Source: Kineosporia succinea (GTDB taxonomy: Bacteria; Actinomycetota; Actinomycetes; Actinomycetales; Kineosporiaceae). From it: a stretch of DNA of 64,000 bases. This document shows positions 20,843 through 30,661 of the stretch, in pieces. The stretch covers positions 620,001 through 684,000 of the forward strand of contig NZ_JAUSQZ010000001.1 in NCBI RefSeq assembly GCF_030811555.1. The letters are read 5' to 3'. The notes below the pieces were generated by a model. It worked only from the letters and a program-made list of their open reading frames with translations, made no database searches and was not told the DNA's origin. The stretch's first letter is position 1, and each line of letters begins with the position of its first letter. The position numbers were made by a program, and so were the translations under genes.

Positions 20843-21961
20843 TCAGGCGGTGGCGCTGATGGTGGACGAGCCGATCACCTGGGTGCCCCGGTACAGCACC
20901 AGGGTCTGCCCGGTGGCGACCCCGCTGATCGGCTCGTCGAGCTCCACGTGCACAGTGGCCGGGAGGGTCTGCAGCGAACCGGCCCCAGAACCCGGCCCCG
21001 TGCTCGAGCCGAGCGACACCACGCGCGCCGGCACCTCGCGTCCGTGCGCCCTGACCTGGACCGAAACCGCCGCCCCGGGCTCGGGCACGGGCGCGCACCA
21101 GGTGGCCTCCGCCCCCGTGATCGCACGCACCTTCAGCTCCTCGGCCGAACCCACGACCACGGTGTTCGAGACCGGCTCGATCGACAGCACGTAGCGCGGC
21201 CTGCCGTCGGCGGCCGGCGTGCCGATCGCCAGGCCACGCCGCTGCCCGACCGTGAAACCGTAGGCGCCGGAGTGCTCACCGAGCTGCTGCCCCTCGGAGT
21301 CGACGATCGGGCCGGGCTTCTCCCCCAGCCGCTTGGCCAGGAAACCCTGCGTGTCACCGTCGGAGATGAAGCAGATGTCGTGGCTGTCGGGCTTGCTCGC
21401 GACCCGCAGACCGCGCTCGGCGGCCTCGATGCGCACGTCTTCCTTGCGGGTGTCGCCCAGCGGGAACAGCGAACGGGCCAGCCGGTCGGGCGGGAGCACC
21501 GCCAGCACGTACGACTGGTCTTTGCCCATGTCGACGGCGCGATGCAGCTCCGGGCCGTGCGGGCCGTCGAGCATCTGCGCGTAGTGCCCGGTGCTGACGG
21601 CGTCGAACCCGAGGGCGACGGCCTTGTCGAGCAGCGCGGCGAACTTGATCTTCTGGTTGCAGCGCACGCACGGGTTGGGGGTGCGGCCGATCTTGTACTC
21701 GGCCACGAAGTCGTCGATCACGTCTTGCTGGAAGCGCTCGGCCAGGTCCCAGACGTAGAACGGGATGCCGAGGATGTCGGCGACCCGGCGGGCGTCGCCG
21801 GCGTCTTCGATCGTGCAGCAGCCCCGGGCCCCGGCGCGCAGGGTCTGCGGGTTGCGGGCCAGCGCCAGGTGCACGCCGACCACCTCGTGACCGGCGTCGA
21901 CGGCGCGCGCGGCAGCCACGGCGGAATCCACGCCGCCGCTCATCGCAGCCAGTACTCGCAT
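20843..21961 (-). CDS. mnmA: tRNA-specific 2-thiouridylase MnmA
   Basis: 372 residues. MnmA installs sulfur at C2 of the wobble uridine (U34) of tRNA-Lys, -Glu and -Gln, using ATP and a persulfide relayed from a cysteine desulfurase. The PP-loop motif SGGVDS is at 8-13. The catalytic cysteines are Cys98 (NPCVRCN) and Cys197 (SHDICFI). The sulfur source is plausibly the product of the next gene upstream, 37 bp away on the same strand, forming a two-gene operon. The 3' end is followed by a tandem repeat. Confidence 0.97.
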   Translation of the reverse strand: MRVLAAMSGGVDSAVAAARAVDAGHEVVGVHLALARNPQTLRAGARGCCTIEDAGDARRVADILGIPFYVWDLAERFQQDVIDDFVAEYKIGRTPNPCVRCNQKIKFAALLDKAVALGFDAVSTGHYAQMLDGPHGPELHRAVDMGKDQSYVLAVLPPDRLARSLFPLGDTRKEDVRIEAAERGLRVASKPDSHDICFISDGDTQGFLAKRLGEKPGPIVDSEGQQLGEHSGAYGFTVGQRRGLAIGTPAADGRPRYVLSIEPVSNTVVVGSAEELKVRAITGAEATWCAPVPEPGAAVSVQVRAHGREVPARVVSLGSSTGPGSGAGSLQTLPATVHVELDEPISGVATGQTLVLYRGTQVIGSSTISATA

Positions 21962-21998
21962 CAGTGCATACCCCTTGTCAGAACCGTCGTCGCCGAGT

Positions 21999-23234
21999 TC
22001 AGAAGCTCAGCCCGGCACCCCGGGCCCGCTCGACCACCGGGCCGATCGCCTCGGCCAGCGCGGCGACGTCACCGGCGGTCGAGGTGTGGCCGAGGCTGAA
22101 GCGCAGAGCCCCGCGGGCGGTCGCCTCGGCGACGCCCATGGCGAGCAACACGTGACTGGGCTGAGGTACTCCCGCCTGGCAGGCCGAACCGGTCGAGCAC
22201 TCCACGCCGCGGGCGTCGAGCAGGTAGAGCAGGGAGTCACCCTCGCAGCCGGGGAAGGTGAAGTGCGCGTTGCCCGGGAGCCGTGCGGTGCCGTCGGCCG
22301 CCGCCAGTGCGGGCCCGAGACCGTCTACCTCGGGCGGCACGGCACCGTTCAGCACCGCGTCGGGCACGGCCTTCCAGACGGCGCGGATCAGGTCGTCGCG
22401 CAGCTGGGCGACGCGCACACTCTCGGCCGGCTGCGCCTCGACGGCCAGCGTGGTCGCGACCGCGAACGCCCGCAGGGCCGCCACGTCGAGCGTGCCCGAG
22501 CGGATGCCGCGTTCCTGCCCGCCGCCGTGCAGACCGGGCACCAGGTCGAGGCCGCGCCGGGCCAGCAGGGCGCCGGTCGAGACCGGGCCGCCGAGCTTGT
22601 GGCCGCTGACGCTGAGGCAGTCGGCCCCGCTCGCGGCGAAGTCGAGCGCGAGGTGCCCGACCGCCTGGATCGCGTCGGTGTGCACCGGAATGCCGTGCCG
22701 GTGGGCCAGTTCCGCGATCCGCTCGACCGGCTGGATCGTGCCGACCTCGTTGTTCGCCCACATCACGGTGACCAGCGCGACCGACTCGTGCCGCGCGTCC
22801 AGAAGCTGTTCGAGGCCGTCGAGATCGACGCGACCCGCGTGATCGACCGGGGCCCAGACCACCTCGGCGCCCTCGTGGGTGACCAGCCACTCGACCGGAT
22901 CGAGCACCGCGTGGTGCTCGATGGGAGAGGCCACGACCACCCGGCGCCGCTCGTCGGCGGCGCGACGGGCCCAGAACAGGCCCTTGACGGCCAGATTGTC
23001 GGCCTCGGTGCCGCCCGCGGTGAAGACCACCTCGCTGGGGCTGGCCCCGAGGGCCACGCCCAGCTGCTCCCGGGCCTCCTCGACGACGCGGCGGGCGCGG
23101 CGGCCGGAGGAGTGGAGCGAGGAGGCGTTGCCCGCGAACGTCATCTCCTCGGCCATCGCCGCCACCGCTTCGGGCAGCATCGGCGTGGTCGCCGCGTGGT
23201 CGAGGTAAGCAGTCACAGTGTCGAGTGTAGGCAT
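21999..23234 (-). CDS. Cysteine desulfurase (NifS/IscS type)
   Basis: 411 residues, class V aminotransferase fold. It takes sulfur from L-cysteine as an enzyme-bound persulfide, leaving alanine. PLP Lys213 lies in SVSGHKLGG, the PLP phosphate-binding region is [10 protein letters not shown], and the catalytic Cys352 lies in the flexible loop [11 protein letters not shown]. Position directly upstream of mnmA suggests a main role in tRNA thiolation; no IscU/SufU scaffold is nearby. The start is uncertain: ATG at 23234 has a poor ribosome site, and a GTG six codons later ([12 protein letters not shown]) fits the family start better. Confidence 0.95.
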   Translation of the reverse strand: MPTLDTVTAYLDHAATTPMLPEAVAAMAEEMTFAGNASSLHSSGRRARRVVEEAREQLGVALGASPSEVVFTAGGTEADNLAVKGLFWARRAADERRRVVVASPIEHHAVLDPVEWLVTHEGAEVVWAPVDHAGRVDLDGLEQLLDARHESVALVTVMWANNEVGTIQPVERIAELAHRHGIPVHTDAIQAVGHLALDFAASGADCLSVSGHKLGGPVSTGALLARRGLDLVPGLHGGGQERGIRSGTLDVAALRAFAVATTLAVEAQPAESVRVAQLRDDLIRAVWKAVPDAVLNGAVPPEVDGLGPALAAADGTARLPGNAHFTFPGCEGDSLLYLLDARGVECSTGSACQAGVPQPSHVLLAMGVAEATARGALRFSLGHTSTAGDVAALAEAIGPVVERARGAGLSF

Positions 23235-23270
23235 TCCGAGTGCACGAAAGGGCTGGGGCGGTTCAAACCC

Positions 23271-23317
23271 GTCCGGGCCGTGGAGCCGCGCGCCGGCGCG
23301 GTTCCACGGCCCGGGAC
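23271..23317 (-). terminator. Strong terminator behind etfA
   Basis: Arms of 21 and 22 nt (23271-23291 and 23296-23317), GC-rich, one bulge and one mismatch, GCCG loop. It starts 4 bp beyond the etfA stop on the minus strand and separates the etf operon from the cysteine desulfurase gene. Confidence 0.85.
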
Positions 23318-23321
23318 CGGA

Positions 23322-24284
23322 TCAGCCCTTGCGCTTCGCGACCTCGTCGGTGGCCTGCGGCAGCACCGTGAAGAGGTCACCGACGACGCCGAAGTCGACG
23401 AGCTCGAAGATCGGCGCCTCCGGGTCCTTGTTGACGGCGACGATCGTCTTGGACGTCTGCATGCCGGCCCGGTGCTGGATCGCGCCGGAGATGCCGCTGG
23501 CCACGTAGAGCGTGGGCGAGACCTGCTTGCCGGTCTGGCCGACCTGCGTGCTGTGCGGGTACCAGCCGGCGTCGACCGCGGCGCGGGAGGCGCCGACGGC
23601 ACCGCCCAGGGCGTCGGCGAAGCTCTCGACGGCGGAGAAGTCGCCGTTGGTGCCCCGGCCGCCGGAGACCACGACCGCGGCCTCGGTGAGCTCGGGACGA
23701 CCGCTCTTCTCCTTCGGGCGGCGCTCGGTGATCTTCGCGCCCTTGGCCGCGTCGGACACCGTGACCGGCACGGTGACGACGTTCGGCGTCACGCCCGCGA
23801 CGGCCACCGGCTCGGCCGAGTTCGGCTTCACGGTGATGATGGGCGTGCCCCGGGTGACCGAGGCGGTGACGGTGAAGGCGGCGGCGAAGACCGACTGCGT
23901 GGTGACCGGGCCCTCCTGCACGTCGACGGCGTCGGTGATCAGGCCGGACTCGAGCTTGACGGCGAGACGGCCCGCGATCTCCTTGTTCTCGCCCGAGCTG
24001 GCGAGGAGCACCGCGGCCGGGTCGCCGGCCTGGGCTGCCTGCTGGACGACCGCGGCCAGGGCCTCGGCCTTGGGCGCGACCAGGTACTCGTCGAGGCCCT
24101 CGGCCTCGACGACGTACACGGTGGCGGCGCCGTACTCGGCCAGGGAGGCGGCGGCCGCGTCGTAGCCCTGGCCGATGAACACGGCGGCGGGCTCGCCCAG
24201 CCGGGCGGCGATGGTGAGCAGTTCGCTGGTGGTCTTACGGACGGCGCCGTCGACGTGGTCGACCAGCACGAGTACCTGGGACAT
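23322..24284 (-). CDS. etfA: Electron transfer flavoprotein alpha subunit
   Basis: 320 residues, carrying the FAD-binding C-terminal domain of ETF. It accepts electrons from acyl-CoA and related dehydrogenases. FAD-domain signatures are visible: [43 protein letters not shown] and [26 protein letters not shown]. It lies 35 bp behind etfB on the same strand. The enoyl-CoA hydratase about 5 kb away belongs to the same metabolic area (fatty-acid oxidation) but not the same operon. Confidence 0.97.
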   Translation of the reverse strand: MSQVLVLVDHVDGAVRKTTSELLTIAARLGEPAAVFIGQGYDAAAASLAEYGAATVYVVEAEGLDEYLVAPKAEALAAVVQQAAQAGDPAAVLLASSGENKEIAGRLAVKLESGLITDAVDVQEGPVTTQSVFAAAFTVTASVTRGTPIITVKPNSAEPVAVAGVTPNVVTVPVTVSDAAKGAKITERRPKEKSGRPELTEAAVVVSGGRGTNGDFSAVESFADALGGAVGASRAAVDAGWYPHSTQVGQTGKQVSPTLYVASGISGAIQHRAGMQTSKTIVAVNKDPEAPIFELVDFGVVGDLFTVLPQATDEVAKRKG

Positions 24285-24319
24285 GGACGTCCTTTGCGTT
24301 CTAGGGGGGTTTAGGGGAG

Positions 24320-25099
24320 TCAGACCAGCTTGGCGGCGGCGAGGAACTCGACCAGCTTGGTGCCGCCGTCGCCCTCGTCCTTCACGACCTGGCCGGCGGT
24401 GCGGGCGGGGCGCTCGGTCACCGCGGAGACCGCGGTCCAGGCGGCGGACAGGCCCACCTCGTCGGCGGACAGGCCCAGGTCTTCCAGGGTCCAGGTCTGC
24501 AGCGGCTTCTTCTTGGCGGCCATGATCCCCTTGAACGAGGGGTAGCGCGGCTCGTTGATCTGGTCGGTGACGCTGACGACAGCGGGAAGGCTCGCCTCGA
24601 TGATCTCGGTGCTGGCGTCGTTGTCGCGGCGGATCGTGGCCTTGCCGTCGGCCACCGTGAGCTCGCTGGCCAGCGTGATCTGGGGCAGGCCGAGGCGCTC
24701 GGCGAGCATCGCGGGCACGACGCCCATCGCGGCGTCGGTCGAGGCCATGCCGGTGAGCACCAGGTCGTACTCGAGCTTGGCGAGCGCGGCGGCCAGGATC
24801 TTGGAGGTGGCCAGGGCGTCGGAGCCGTGGATCGCGTCGTCCTCGACGTGGACGGCCTCGTGGGCGCCCATCTGCAGCGCCTTGCGGGCGGCGTCGGTCG
24901 CGTCCTCGGGGCCGACCGTGAGCACGGTGACCTTGCCGTCGGTGGCCTCGGCGAGCTTCAGGGCCTCCTCGACCGGGTACTCGTCGAGCTCGGAGAGCAG
25001 GCCGTCGACGTTTTCACGGTCCGTGGTGTTGTCGTCGGCCGAGAATGCCCGGTCCGCCTGGGCGTCCGGTACGTACTTCACACACACCACGATGTTCAT
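24320..25099 (-). CDS. etfB: Electron transfer flavoprotein beta subunit
   Basis: 259 residues. EtfB binds AMP and pairs with EtfA. It opens with MNIVVCVKYVPD and contains the adenine-binding loop TVGPEDATDAARKALQMGAHEAVHV and the recognition-loop region VVPAMLAERLGLPQITLASEL. The start at 25099 has GAGAGG 5-6 nt upstream; a longer frame to 25180 lacks a ribosome site and conservation. First gene of etfB-etfA. Confidence 0.97.
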   Translation of the reverse strand: MNIVVCVKYVPDAQADRAFSADDNTTDRENVDGLLSELDEYPVEEALKLAEATDGKVTVLTVGPEDATDAARKALQMGAHEAVHVEDDAIHGSDALATSKILAAALAKLEYDLVLTGMASTDAAMGVVPAMLAERLGLPQITLASELTVADGKATIRRDNDASTEIIEASLPAVVSVTDQINEPRYPSFKGIMAAKKKPLQTWTLEDLGLSADEVGLSAAWTAVSAVTERPARTAGQVVKDEGDGGTKLVEFLAAAKLV

Positions 25100-25272
25100 G
25101 AGCGCCTCTCGACTTCTTACGCGTTGGTGGGACGACCGCTTGTCTGGCGTCAGTTTCTCACCCGTCACGGGCACGGCCATCCGCGGCAGTTCTGATCCAA
25201 CACGCTAACCGTCGAGAGAGATCGCTCTCATCGCCCCCCTGTGAATTAACTCACCCGGATGTGTCTTTATTG

Positions 25273-25312
25273 AAGGACCTCCGGCGGGTTCGGAGGACCT
25301 CAGGCGGGCAGC
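25273..25312. repeat. 20-bp duplication spanning a stop codon
   Basis: Two adjacent 20-bp units (25273-25292, 25293-25312) sharing the core GGACCTCMGGCGGG. The gene-side unit includes the TGA (25300-25302) and the last codons of the unknown gene at 25300-26505. It also forms a weak hairpin. Confidence 0.6.
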
Positions 25313-26505
25313 GCCAGGCCGAGACTGACACCCATCCCGGGCGTCGGCCGCTCCTCGCTCACATCGGGGACGGGCAGCGTGGTGGGCGGGCTCGAGGGCA
25401 CCGGCAGCGTGATCTCGCGGGCGACCAGGTCGAGGAAGGTCAGGCTGGTGATGCGGCAGATCATCAGCCGGGCGTCGAGGCCGGCGACCGGGGCGGGCAG
25501 CAGCTCGTGCAGGTGGTGCTGCAGGTAGAACTGCCGGGCCGGGCCGATCCAGCCACCCGAGCCGTAGCAGCGGCAGGTCAGGTCGTAGGCGGCGATGGCC
25601 TCGGCCTCGCGGGCGCGGCGCTCCTGGCGGCGCAGGGAGCGGCGGGTGTGAACCCTCACCCGCTGGCGGAACATGTCCAGGCCGCCCACGCCGACGCCGG
25701 TCGCGGCGGCCTTCCAGTCCGCGCGGAACGACGGCGGCAGCGACGCGTCACCCATCCCCTCAGCGGCCAGGGCCTTCGCCGGACCGCCGAAACCGCAGCG
25801 CTGGAGCACGTGCACGGTCAGCGCGGCCGGGTCCTCGTCGGGCAGCGCGATCCGCTGGGCCTGACCGGTCAGGCCGAGGGCCTGGCCGTAGTCCTCCTGC
25901 CGGGCCAGGTCGGCCGCGGCGATGGTGAGCATGCGCAGGTCGCGGCAGCCCCCGGCGCGGGCGGAGCGGGCCAGCGGCGCGGCCGTGACCAGGTCGCCGA
26001 CCGACACCGCGGCCAGCGCGACGATCCAGTCGAGCCCGGCCGACGGCTGCACCTTGGACGCGGCCTCCTGCACCGCCGTCAGGTCGCCGGTGCCGGCGAG
26101 CAGCTCCGAGACCCGTCCGAGCAGGTCGAGCCAGGGACTGGCCGGGGCCAGGCGGGACTTGCTGATCACCGTGACGTTGCGCCGGGTCCGCTCCGACGTC
26201 CCCTCGACCAGCTCGTCGAGCAGCTCCTGCGACCGCGCGTGCAGACCCGCGAGCACAGCCAGCTCGGCCTGGCGCACGACATCGACGCGTTCCTGGGCCG
26301 GGTGCACGTCGAGCGCCTCGGTGTACAGACCCGCCGCCGACAGGGCGTCGCTCCACTGCCGCAGCACCTCCGGCGGGGGGCCGTCGGCGCGCAGCACGCT
26401 GGGCGGGATCTGGCCCGGGCGTACCGGCATGACCAGACTCCGTGTCGGCTGGGCCGTCTCGGGGGTCGGCTGGTCGTCGGGTACTTCCACGGGGCGCTGG
26501 CTCAC
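25300..26505 (-). CDS. Hypothetical protein, 401 residues
   Basis: I do not recognise this family. It is a soluble, helix-rich protein rich in Ala and Leu. Segments such as PPPEVLRQWSDALSAAGLYTEALDV, RQAELAVLAGLHARSQELLDEL and WIVALAAVSVGDLVTAAPLARSARAGG are spaced like tetratricopeptide helices. A basic stretch VRVHTRRSLRRQERRAREAEA is near residue 280, followed by a YDLTCRCYGSGGWIGPARQFYLQHHLHELLP segment with two Cys. N- and C-terminal tails are Pro-rich. No signal peptide or membrane helix. It stands alone between etfB and the methyltransferase gene. A TPR-like scaffold is only a guess. Confidence 0.7.
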   Translation of the reverse strand: MSQRPVEVPDDQPTPETAQPTRSLVMPVRPGQIPPSVLRADGPPPEVLRQWSDALSAAGLYTEALDVHPAQERVDVVRQAELAVLAGLHARSQELLDELVEGTSERTRRNVTVISKSRLAPASPWLDLLGRVSELLAGTGDLTAVQEAASKVQPSAGLDWIVALAAVSVGDLVTAAPLARSARAGGCRDLRMLTIAAADLARQEDYGQALGLTGQAQRIALPDEDPAALTVHVLQRCGFGGPAKALAAEGMGDASLPPSFRADWKAAATGVGVGGLDMFRQRVRVHTRRSLRRQERRAREAEAIAAYDLTCRCYGSGGWIGPARQFYLQHHLHELLPAPVAGLDARLMICRITSLTFLDLVAREITLPVPSSPPTTLPVPDVSEERPTPGMGVSLGLALPA

Positions 26506-26562
26506 GCTGTCCGCATCGGCACGATCTGCCGCCGCGTTGAGTGTGAGCCAGCTCCCGGTCGG

Positions 26563-29151
26563 CTACTTCCGGCCGGTCAGCCCCACGGTGGGGAACGCGG
26601 CCGCAGGCAGGAACTGCGACAGCTTCCGGTCCAGCTGGGCCAGCCGCTCGCGGGAGCGGATCACCGCCGCCCCCGGCTCCGCACCCGGGTACGGCAGCAC
26701 CGTGGCGAGCAGCTCCTCGGGCTTGACCATCACGTCCTTGGCCCCGGCCTCGGCCGCGACGGCGCGCAGCCGGTCGGGCACGGCCGGCCCGGCGTCGGGG
26801 GCGCCCGTCAGGGTGCGCAGCCGTTCGGGCAGCCGGGTGCGGGCCTGCCCCGCCCGCGACATCCCGACCCGCCCGACGCTGCCCTGAGCCCGCGCGAACC
26901 CGGGCGACGCCCAGTCCCGCACGCGGGTCGACTCCCCGGTGATGACGAACCGCCCGCCCGGACGCAACACCCGCAGGACCTCCGTCAGCGTCGCCGCCGG
27001 ATCCATCCGCCGGTGCAGCAGGGCGTGCGCGATCACCAGGTCGAAGCGCCCGTCCGCGAACGGCAGCATCTCCGGGTCCCCGAGCTCGTCCCCCTCCACC
27101 CGAAGTCCAAGCTGGTCCGCCCGTTTCCGCGCCGCCGTCAGAGCCGACGTCGCGAGATCACTGACCCACAGCCGCTTCACGACCCCCGCCTGCAACAACC
27201 CCAGCGAGAACCCGAACGTAGAACCGGCCCCCACCTCGAGCGCGTCCCCGTACGGCTGCTTCTCATGCCGCTGCACCCGCGCCCCGACCAGCGCCGAGAA
27301 CCGATCACGGGCATACCCAGCCCCCTGAGCCCCCTTGTCTCCCGCCCGAAGCCCCCCGGCAGACCTCCCGGCAACGGACGCCCCGGTCACGTCACGCTCC
27401 GACCCCCCGGTCGACCCCGTCCCCGACTTCCCGGCAACGGACGCGCCCCTCACCTCACGCCCCGCCCCCGCGGTCCCGCCCGTCCCCGACTCCCCGGCAA
27501 CGGACGCGCCCGTCGCCTCACGCACCGCCCCCGCAGTCAGCCTCGTCCTCGACTTCACATCAGAGGACGCACCGGTGACCTCGACCAGCTGGCCTTCATT
27601 TTCACCCACGTCCGACTTCCCCGCGGCGGACGCGCGCTCACTCCCACTCCCCACGCCAGCAGCTGACTCACCGCTCGAGGACGAACTCGCCTCCACCAGT
27701 ATGGCCTCCCTGTCGCCCGCCTCGCTGACACCTGTGGATAAGCCCCCACCTGTGGATTCCGCAGAGCCAGGGGGAACAGCACCCTCTATACCCGATCGGT
27801 ATAGGGGGGTGTGTTGCGTTGCGGGCGAGGTCGTCTCAGATTCCCCGCTCGCCACAGGTGCCTCAGCGGCAGAGGCAGCGGACGGCGCTGCTCGGCCGGT
27901 GGATGCGTCGGTCGACCCGGCGGATGCATCGGTCGACCCGGCGGATGCGTCGGTCGACCCGGCGGATGCATCGGTCGCCCCGGCGCTCTCCGCGACCGGG
28001 GAAGAAGCAGAGGCCGAGGCAGAACCCTCCGTCTCAGGGGTAGGGGCAGAGGCGGGGGCAGGGGTAGAGGCGGGGGCGGGGGCAGAGACGGGGGCAGAGG
28101 CGGGGGCGGGGGCAGGCGGAGCCTGATCTGACACAGCCGACGCGTCGGTGGCACCAGCCGGAGCAACGGGCTCCGCCGCAGTCACGCGCCTCGCTGGAGT
28201 GGTGGTCGCAGCCGTCGTGGCGGGCTCCACCACCGTGGCGGGCGCGGCCGGGGCGACGGGCTTCGAGGTGGTGGTGGTGGGCGCTGCCGGGACCGCTGGG
28301 CGGGCTGCGGCGGAACGGTCCACTCCGGGCTTGATCAGCGGGTCGCTCTCCGGGGTCACCGGTGACGGGATCGCTGTCGAGGCGGCGCTTTCGGACGCGT
28401 CGGCATTCGAGGAGGAGCGGTCCGAGGGCGGGGTGGCTGCGGCCAGGACCTGGTCGGGGACCTCGGGGGTCGGGGCCACGGGGGTGGCGGGTGGGTCGGC
28501 GGCAGGGGATGACGCAGCAGTGACCGAAGACTCCGCCTCGACTGCCGTCGGGGAGATCTCGGCGGCCGGGATCGTCTCCGGGGCAGGGGCTGGATCCTTG
28601 GCCAGGGCTGGATCCTTGGCCAGGGCTGGATACTCCGCAGACGCGGCGGTGGGGTCGGTGGGTGGGGTCGGGGTCTTGCGGGGGGTGGTCTTCTTGGCCG
28701 GGCCGCGCTTGGAGGTGGGGCGGCGCGGGGCGGCGGGCTTGGCCGGGTCGGTGCCGGGGGTGGCCTTGACCGCCCGGGGCCTGCGGACCGGGGCCTTCTT
28801 CGGCTGGGCGTCAGCGCCGCCGGGGGCTTCGGGGGCGCCGGCCGCGTCGGTCACGGCCGGGGTGGGCGCTGAATCGGCGGTCGAGGCAGCGGGTTCCGGG
28901 GCCTTCGAGGCTGGGGCCTTCGAGGCCGGGGTCTCCGAGGCCGGGGCCTGCGAGGCCGGAGTCTCCGGGGCCGGGGGTGTGACGGCGCGGCGGGGCGGGC
29001 CGGCCGAGCGGGCGGCCCGCGGGGTACGGGTCGCCCGCGGGGGCCTCTTGCCGGGCGAGACGGGACCGGCCGCCCGTTCCGTCGGACTGTTCACCCCCGA
29101 AGACGCCTTCGCGTCGTCGTCGGTGGGGCCGGCTGCCGTCTCGTCAGTCAT
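26563..29151 (-). CDS. Class I SAM methyltransferase with ~580-residue low-complexity N-terminus
   Basis: 862 residues. Only the last ~270 are a domain: a Methyltransf_11-type SAM fold with motif I LEVGAGSTFGFSLGLL, the acidic motif II region LWVSDLATSALTAARKRADQLG, then DPEMLPFADGRFDLVIAHALLHRRMDPAATLTEVLRVLRPGG. The preceding region is Ala/Pro/Ser/Thr-rich with an early Arg/Lys-rich part (KRPPRATRTPRAARS) and DASAGST repeats; it is probably disordered. The ATG at 29151 overlaps the stop of the enoyl-CoA hydratase gene (ATGA), giving coupled translation and fixing the start. The substrate is unknown. Confidence 0.85.
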   Translation of the reverse strand: MTDETAAGPTDDDAKASSGVNSPTERAAGPVSPGKRPPRATRTPRAARSAGPPRRAVTPPAPETPASQAPASETPASKAPASKAPEPAASTADSAPTPAVTDAAGAPEAPGGADAQPKKAPVRRPRAVKATPGTDPAKPAAPRRPTSKRGPAKKTTPRKTPTPPTDPTAASAEYPALAKDPALAKDPAPAPETIPAAEISPTAVEAESSVTAASSPAADPPATPVAPTPEVPDQVLAAATPPSDRSSSNADASESAASTAIPSPVTPESDPLIKPGVDRSAAARPAVPAAPTTTTSKPVAPAAPATVVEPATTAATTTPARRVTAAEPVAPAGATDASAVSDQAPPAPAPASAPVSAPAPASTPAPASAPTPETEGSASASASSPVAESAGATDASAGSTDASAGSTDASAGSTDASTGRAAPSAASAAEAPVASGESETTSPATQHTPLYRSGIEGAVPPGSAESTGGGLSTGVSEAGDREAILVEASSSSSGESAAGVGSGSERASAAGKSDVGENEGQLVEVTGASSDVKSRTRLTAGAVREATGASVAGESGTGGTAGAGREVRGASVAGKSGTGSTGGSERDVTGASVAGRSAGGLRAGDKGAQGAGYARDRFSALVGARVQRHEKQPYGDALEVGAGSTFGFSLGLLQAGVVKRLWVSDLATSALTAARKRADQLGLRVEGDELGDPEMLPFADGRFDLVIAHALLHRRMDPAATLTEVLRVLRPGGRFVITGESTRVRDWASPGFARAQGSVGRVGMSRAGQARTRLPERLRTLTGAPDAGPAVPDRLRAVAAEAGAKDVMVKPEELLATVLPYPGAEPGAAVIRSRERLAQLDRKLSQFLPAAAFPTVGLTGRK
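27901..27984. repeat. In-frame 21-bp tandem repeat, 4 copies
   Basis: Four contiguous 21-bp units (27901-27921, 27922-27942, 27943-27963, 27964-27984) inside the methyltransferase gene, encoding seven-residue STDASAG-type repeats. Confidence 0.85.
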
Positions 29152-29930
29152 CAACGTCCTTCGAATTTTGCCTTGCCCGGGCCGTTCTCGATGAACGACT
29201 GCATGCCCAGGGTGCGGTCCTTGGTCGCGAACAGGCCTGAGAACAAGCCTCGTTCGATCTCCTGACCGGTGGCCAGGTCGGTCTCCAGGCCCCGGTCGAC
29301 AGCTTCCTTGGCGGCGCGCAGCGCGACGGCCGCACCCCCCACGTACATCCGCATCCGGCGCCGGGCGGTCTCGAAGACCTCGGCGGCCGGCACCACCTCG
29401 TCGACCAGGCCGATCGTCAGGGCCTCGGCCGCATCGACGAAACGGCCGCTGAAGATGAGGTCCTTCGCCCTCGACGGGCCCACCAGCCGGGGCAGGCGCT
29501 GCGTGCCGCCGGCGCCCGGGATCAGGCCGAGCAGGATCTCCGGCTGGCCCAGCCGCGCGTCGTCGGCCGCCACCCGGAAGTCGCACGCCAGCGCCAGTTC
29601 GCAGCCCCCGCCGAGCGCGTAGCCGGTGATCGCGGCCACCGTCGGCTTGGGGATCGACGCCACCGCGTCGAACGCCTTCTGCAGCCGGGCCCCGCGCACG
29701 AAGGCGTCGGTGTAGTCCATCGGCTGCATCTCTTTGATGTCGGCCCCGGCCGCGAACACGTCCGGCCCGCCGTACACGACCACCGCGGCGATGTCGGGCC
29801 GGGCCGCCGCGTCTTCCGCGGCGTTCCGGATGCCCTCGGTCATCTCCGCGTTCAGCGCGTTCATCGTCGGCCGCGACAGCCGGATGACCCCGATCGAGTC
29901 CTCCACGTCGAGGTGCACGAGCTCGGTCAC
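29151..29930 (-). CDS. Enoyl-CoA hydratase/isomerase family protein
   Basis: 259 residues, crotonase fold. Likely hydrates trans-2-enoyl-CoA in fatty-acid beta-oxidation. Oxyanion-hole motifs are AVVVYGGPDVFAAGADIKEM and ALGGGCELALACDFR; the two catalytic acids are likely in the segments PEILLGLIPGAGGTQRLPRLVG. The GTG at 29930 is preceded by GAGAGGGAG at 7 nt, so I prefer it over the GTG at 29954. It is translationally coupled to the methyltransferase gene downstream. EtfAB in this window would accept electrons from the preceding acyl-CoA dehydrogenase step. Confidence 0.93.
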   Translation of the reverse strand: MTELVHLDVEDSIGVIRLSRPTMNALNAEMTEGIRNAAEDAAARPDIAAVVVYGGPDVFAAGADIKEMQPMDYTDAFVRGARLQKAFDAVASIPKPTVAAITGYALGGGCELALACDFRVAADDARLGQPEILLGLIPGAGGTQRLPRLVGPSRAKDLIFSGRFVDAAEALTIGLVDEVVPAAEVFETARRRMRMYVGGAAVALRAAKEAVDRGLETDLATGQEIERGLFSGLFATKDRTLGMQSFIENGPGKAKFEGR

Positions 29931-30076
29931 GTCAGCACTCCCTCTCTCGACCACACCTCAGATGCCCGCCGGGAGACCGCCGCGACCACGAACCCGAGCC
30001 ACCGCGAGGTCTCCCCCGGCGCCGGTGCCGTACCCCCGCACGCCGGGAACGCTCGTCACCCATTCAGTCAACCAGC

Positions 30077-30091
30077 CCTGAGCGACTCAGG
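30077..30091. terminator. Short hairpin at the YbjN-like gene stop
   Basis: CCTGAG-CGA-CTCAGG, a perfect 6-bp stem overlapping the stop codon (30087-30089). A weak terminator or mRNA end structure. Confidence 0.4.
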
Positions 30092-30554
30092 CCTCGTCGT
30101 CGGCCGCCGGACCACCCTCGAGCAACTGGGTGACGGTCTGGTGCCACGTCCGCACCGACCCGAGCACCGCCTCGAGCGTCGCCGTGAGCAGGGGGCCCAG
30201 CTCCGTGCCGTCGGACACGATCAGGTCGACCGCCACCGCCAGCCGGTCGGCGTTCACCGTGACCTTGACCAGGTTCAGCGCACTGGTGACGGCGTTCGCC
30301 GCGCGCAGCCGGGTGATCTCGTCACCGGCCATCGTGTCGTCGAGCAGCCACTGCCCGAACACCCGCATCATCGGCGGCTGCGTGTCCAGGCAGCGCACGA
30401 ACAGCATCTGCTCCTGCACCGACACGGCGACGTCACCGTCTTCGTCGATCCGCGGCTGCTGCCCCTCGTCGATCAGGGCGTCCAGCACCTTGCCGCGCAG
30501 CGGGTGCTCGTCCGGCGGGGGCGGGAAGGAGGGCAGGGACGTGGGATCGGTCAT
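30087..30554 (-). CDS. YbjN-domain protein
   Basis: 155 residues, soluble and acidic. Layout fits the YbjN / type-III-secretion-chaperone-like fold: an N-terminal helix (RGKVLDALIDEG), strands (PRIDEDGDVAVSVQEQMLFVRCLDTQPPMMRVFGQWLL), then helices (RLRAANAVTSALNLVKVTVN) and the strand region LAVAVDLIVSDGTEL. Actinomycetes carry several such proteins, often of unknown role. It reads away from glgX, sharing a 107-bp divergent region (30555-30661). Confidence 0.75.
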   Translation of the reverse strand: MTDPTSLPSFPPPPDEHPLRGKVLDALIDEGQQPRIDEDGDVAVSVQEQMLFVRCLDTQPPMMRVFGQWLLDDTMAGDEITRLRAANAVTSALNLVKVTVNADRLAVAVDLIVSDGTELGPLLTATLEAVLGSVRTWHQTVTQLLEGGPAADDEA

Positions 30555-30661
30555 GTCAGAACCCTAGTCGCTCCCCCCATCCGTGCGACGAACCGACGCC
30601 CGTCCGGACACGGACTCGTGCACGCCCCGACGCCGGCGCCCCCGTCCGGCACACTGAGTCA

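Noticed and set aside
20700-21098. N-terminal extension of the orphan histidine kinase
   Set aside because: It would run through the tandem repeat and the mnmA 3' end and encodes a low-complexity Arg/Gly-rich stretch. The ATG at 20699 starts the first membrane segment.
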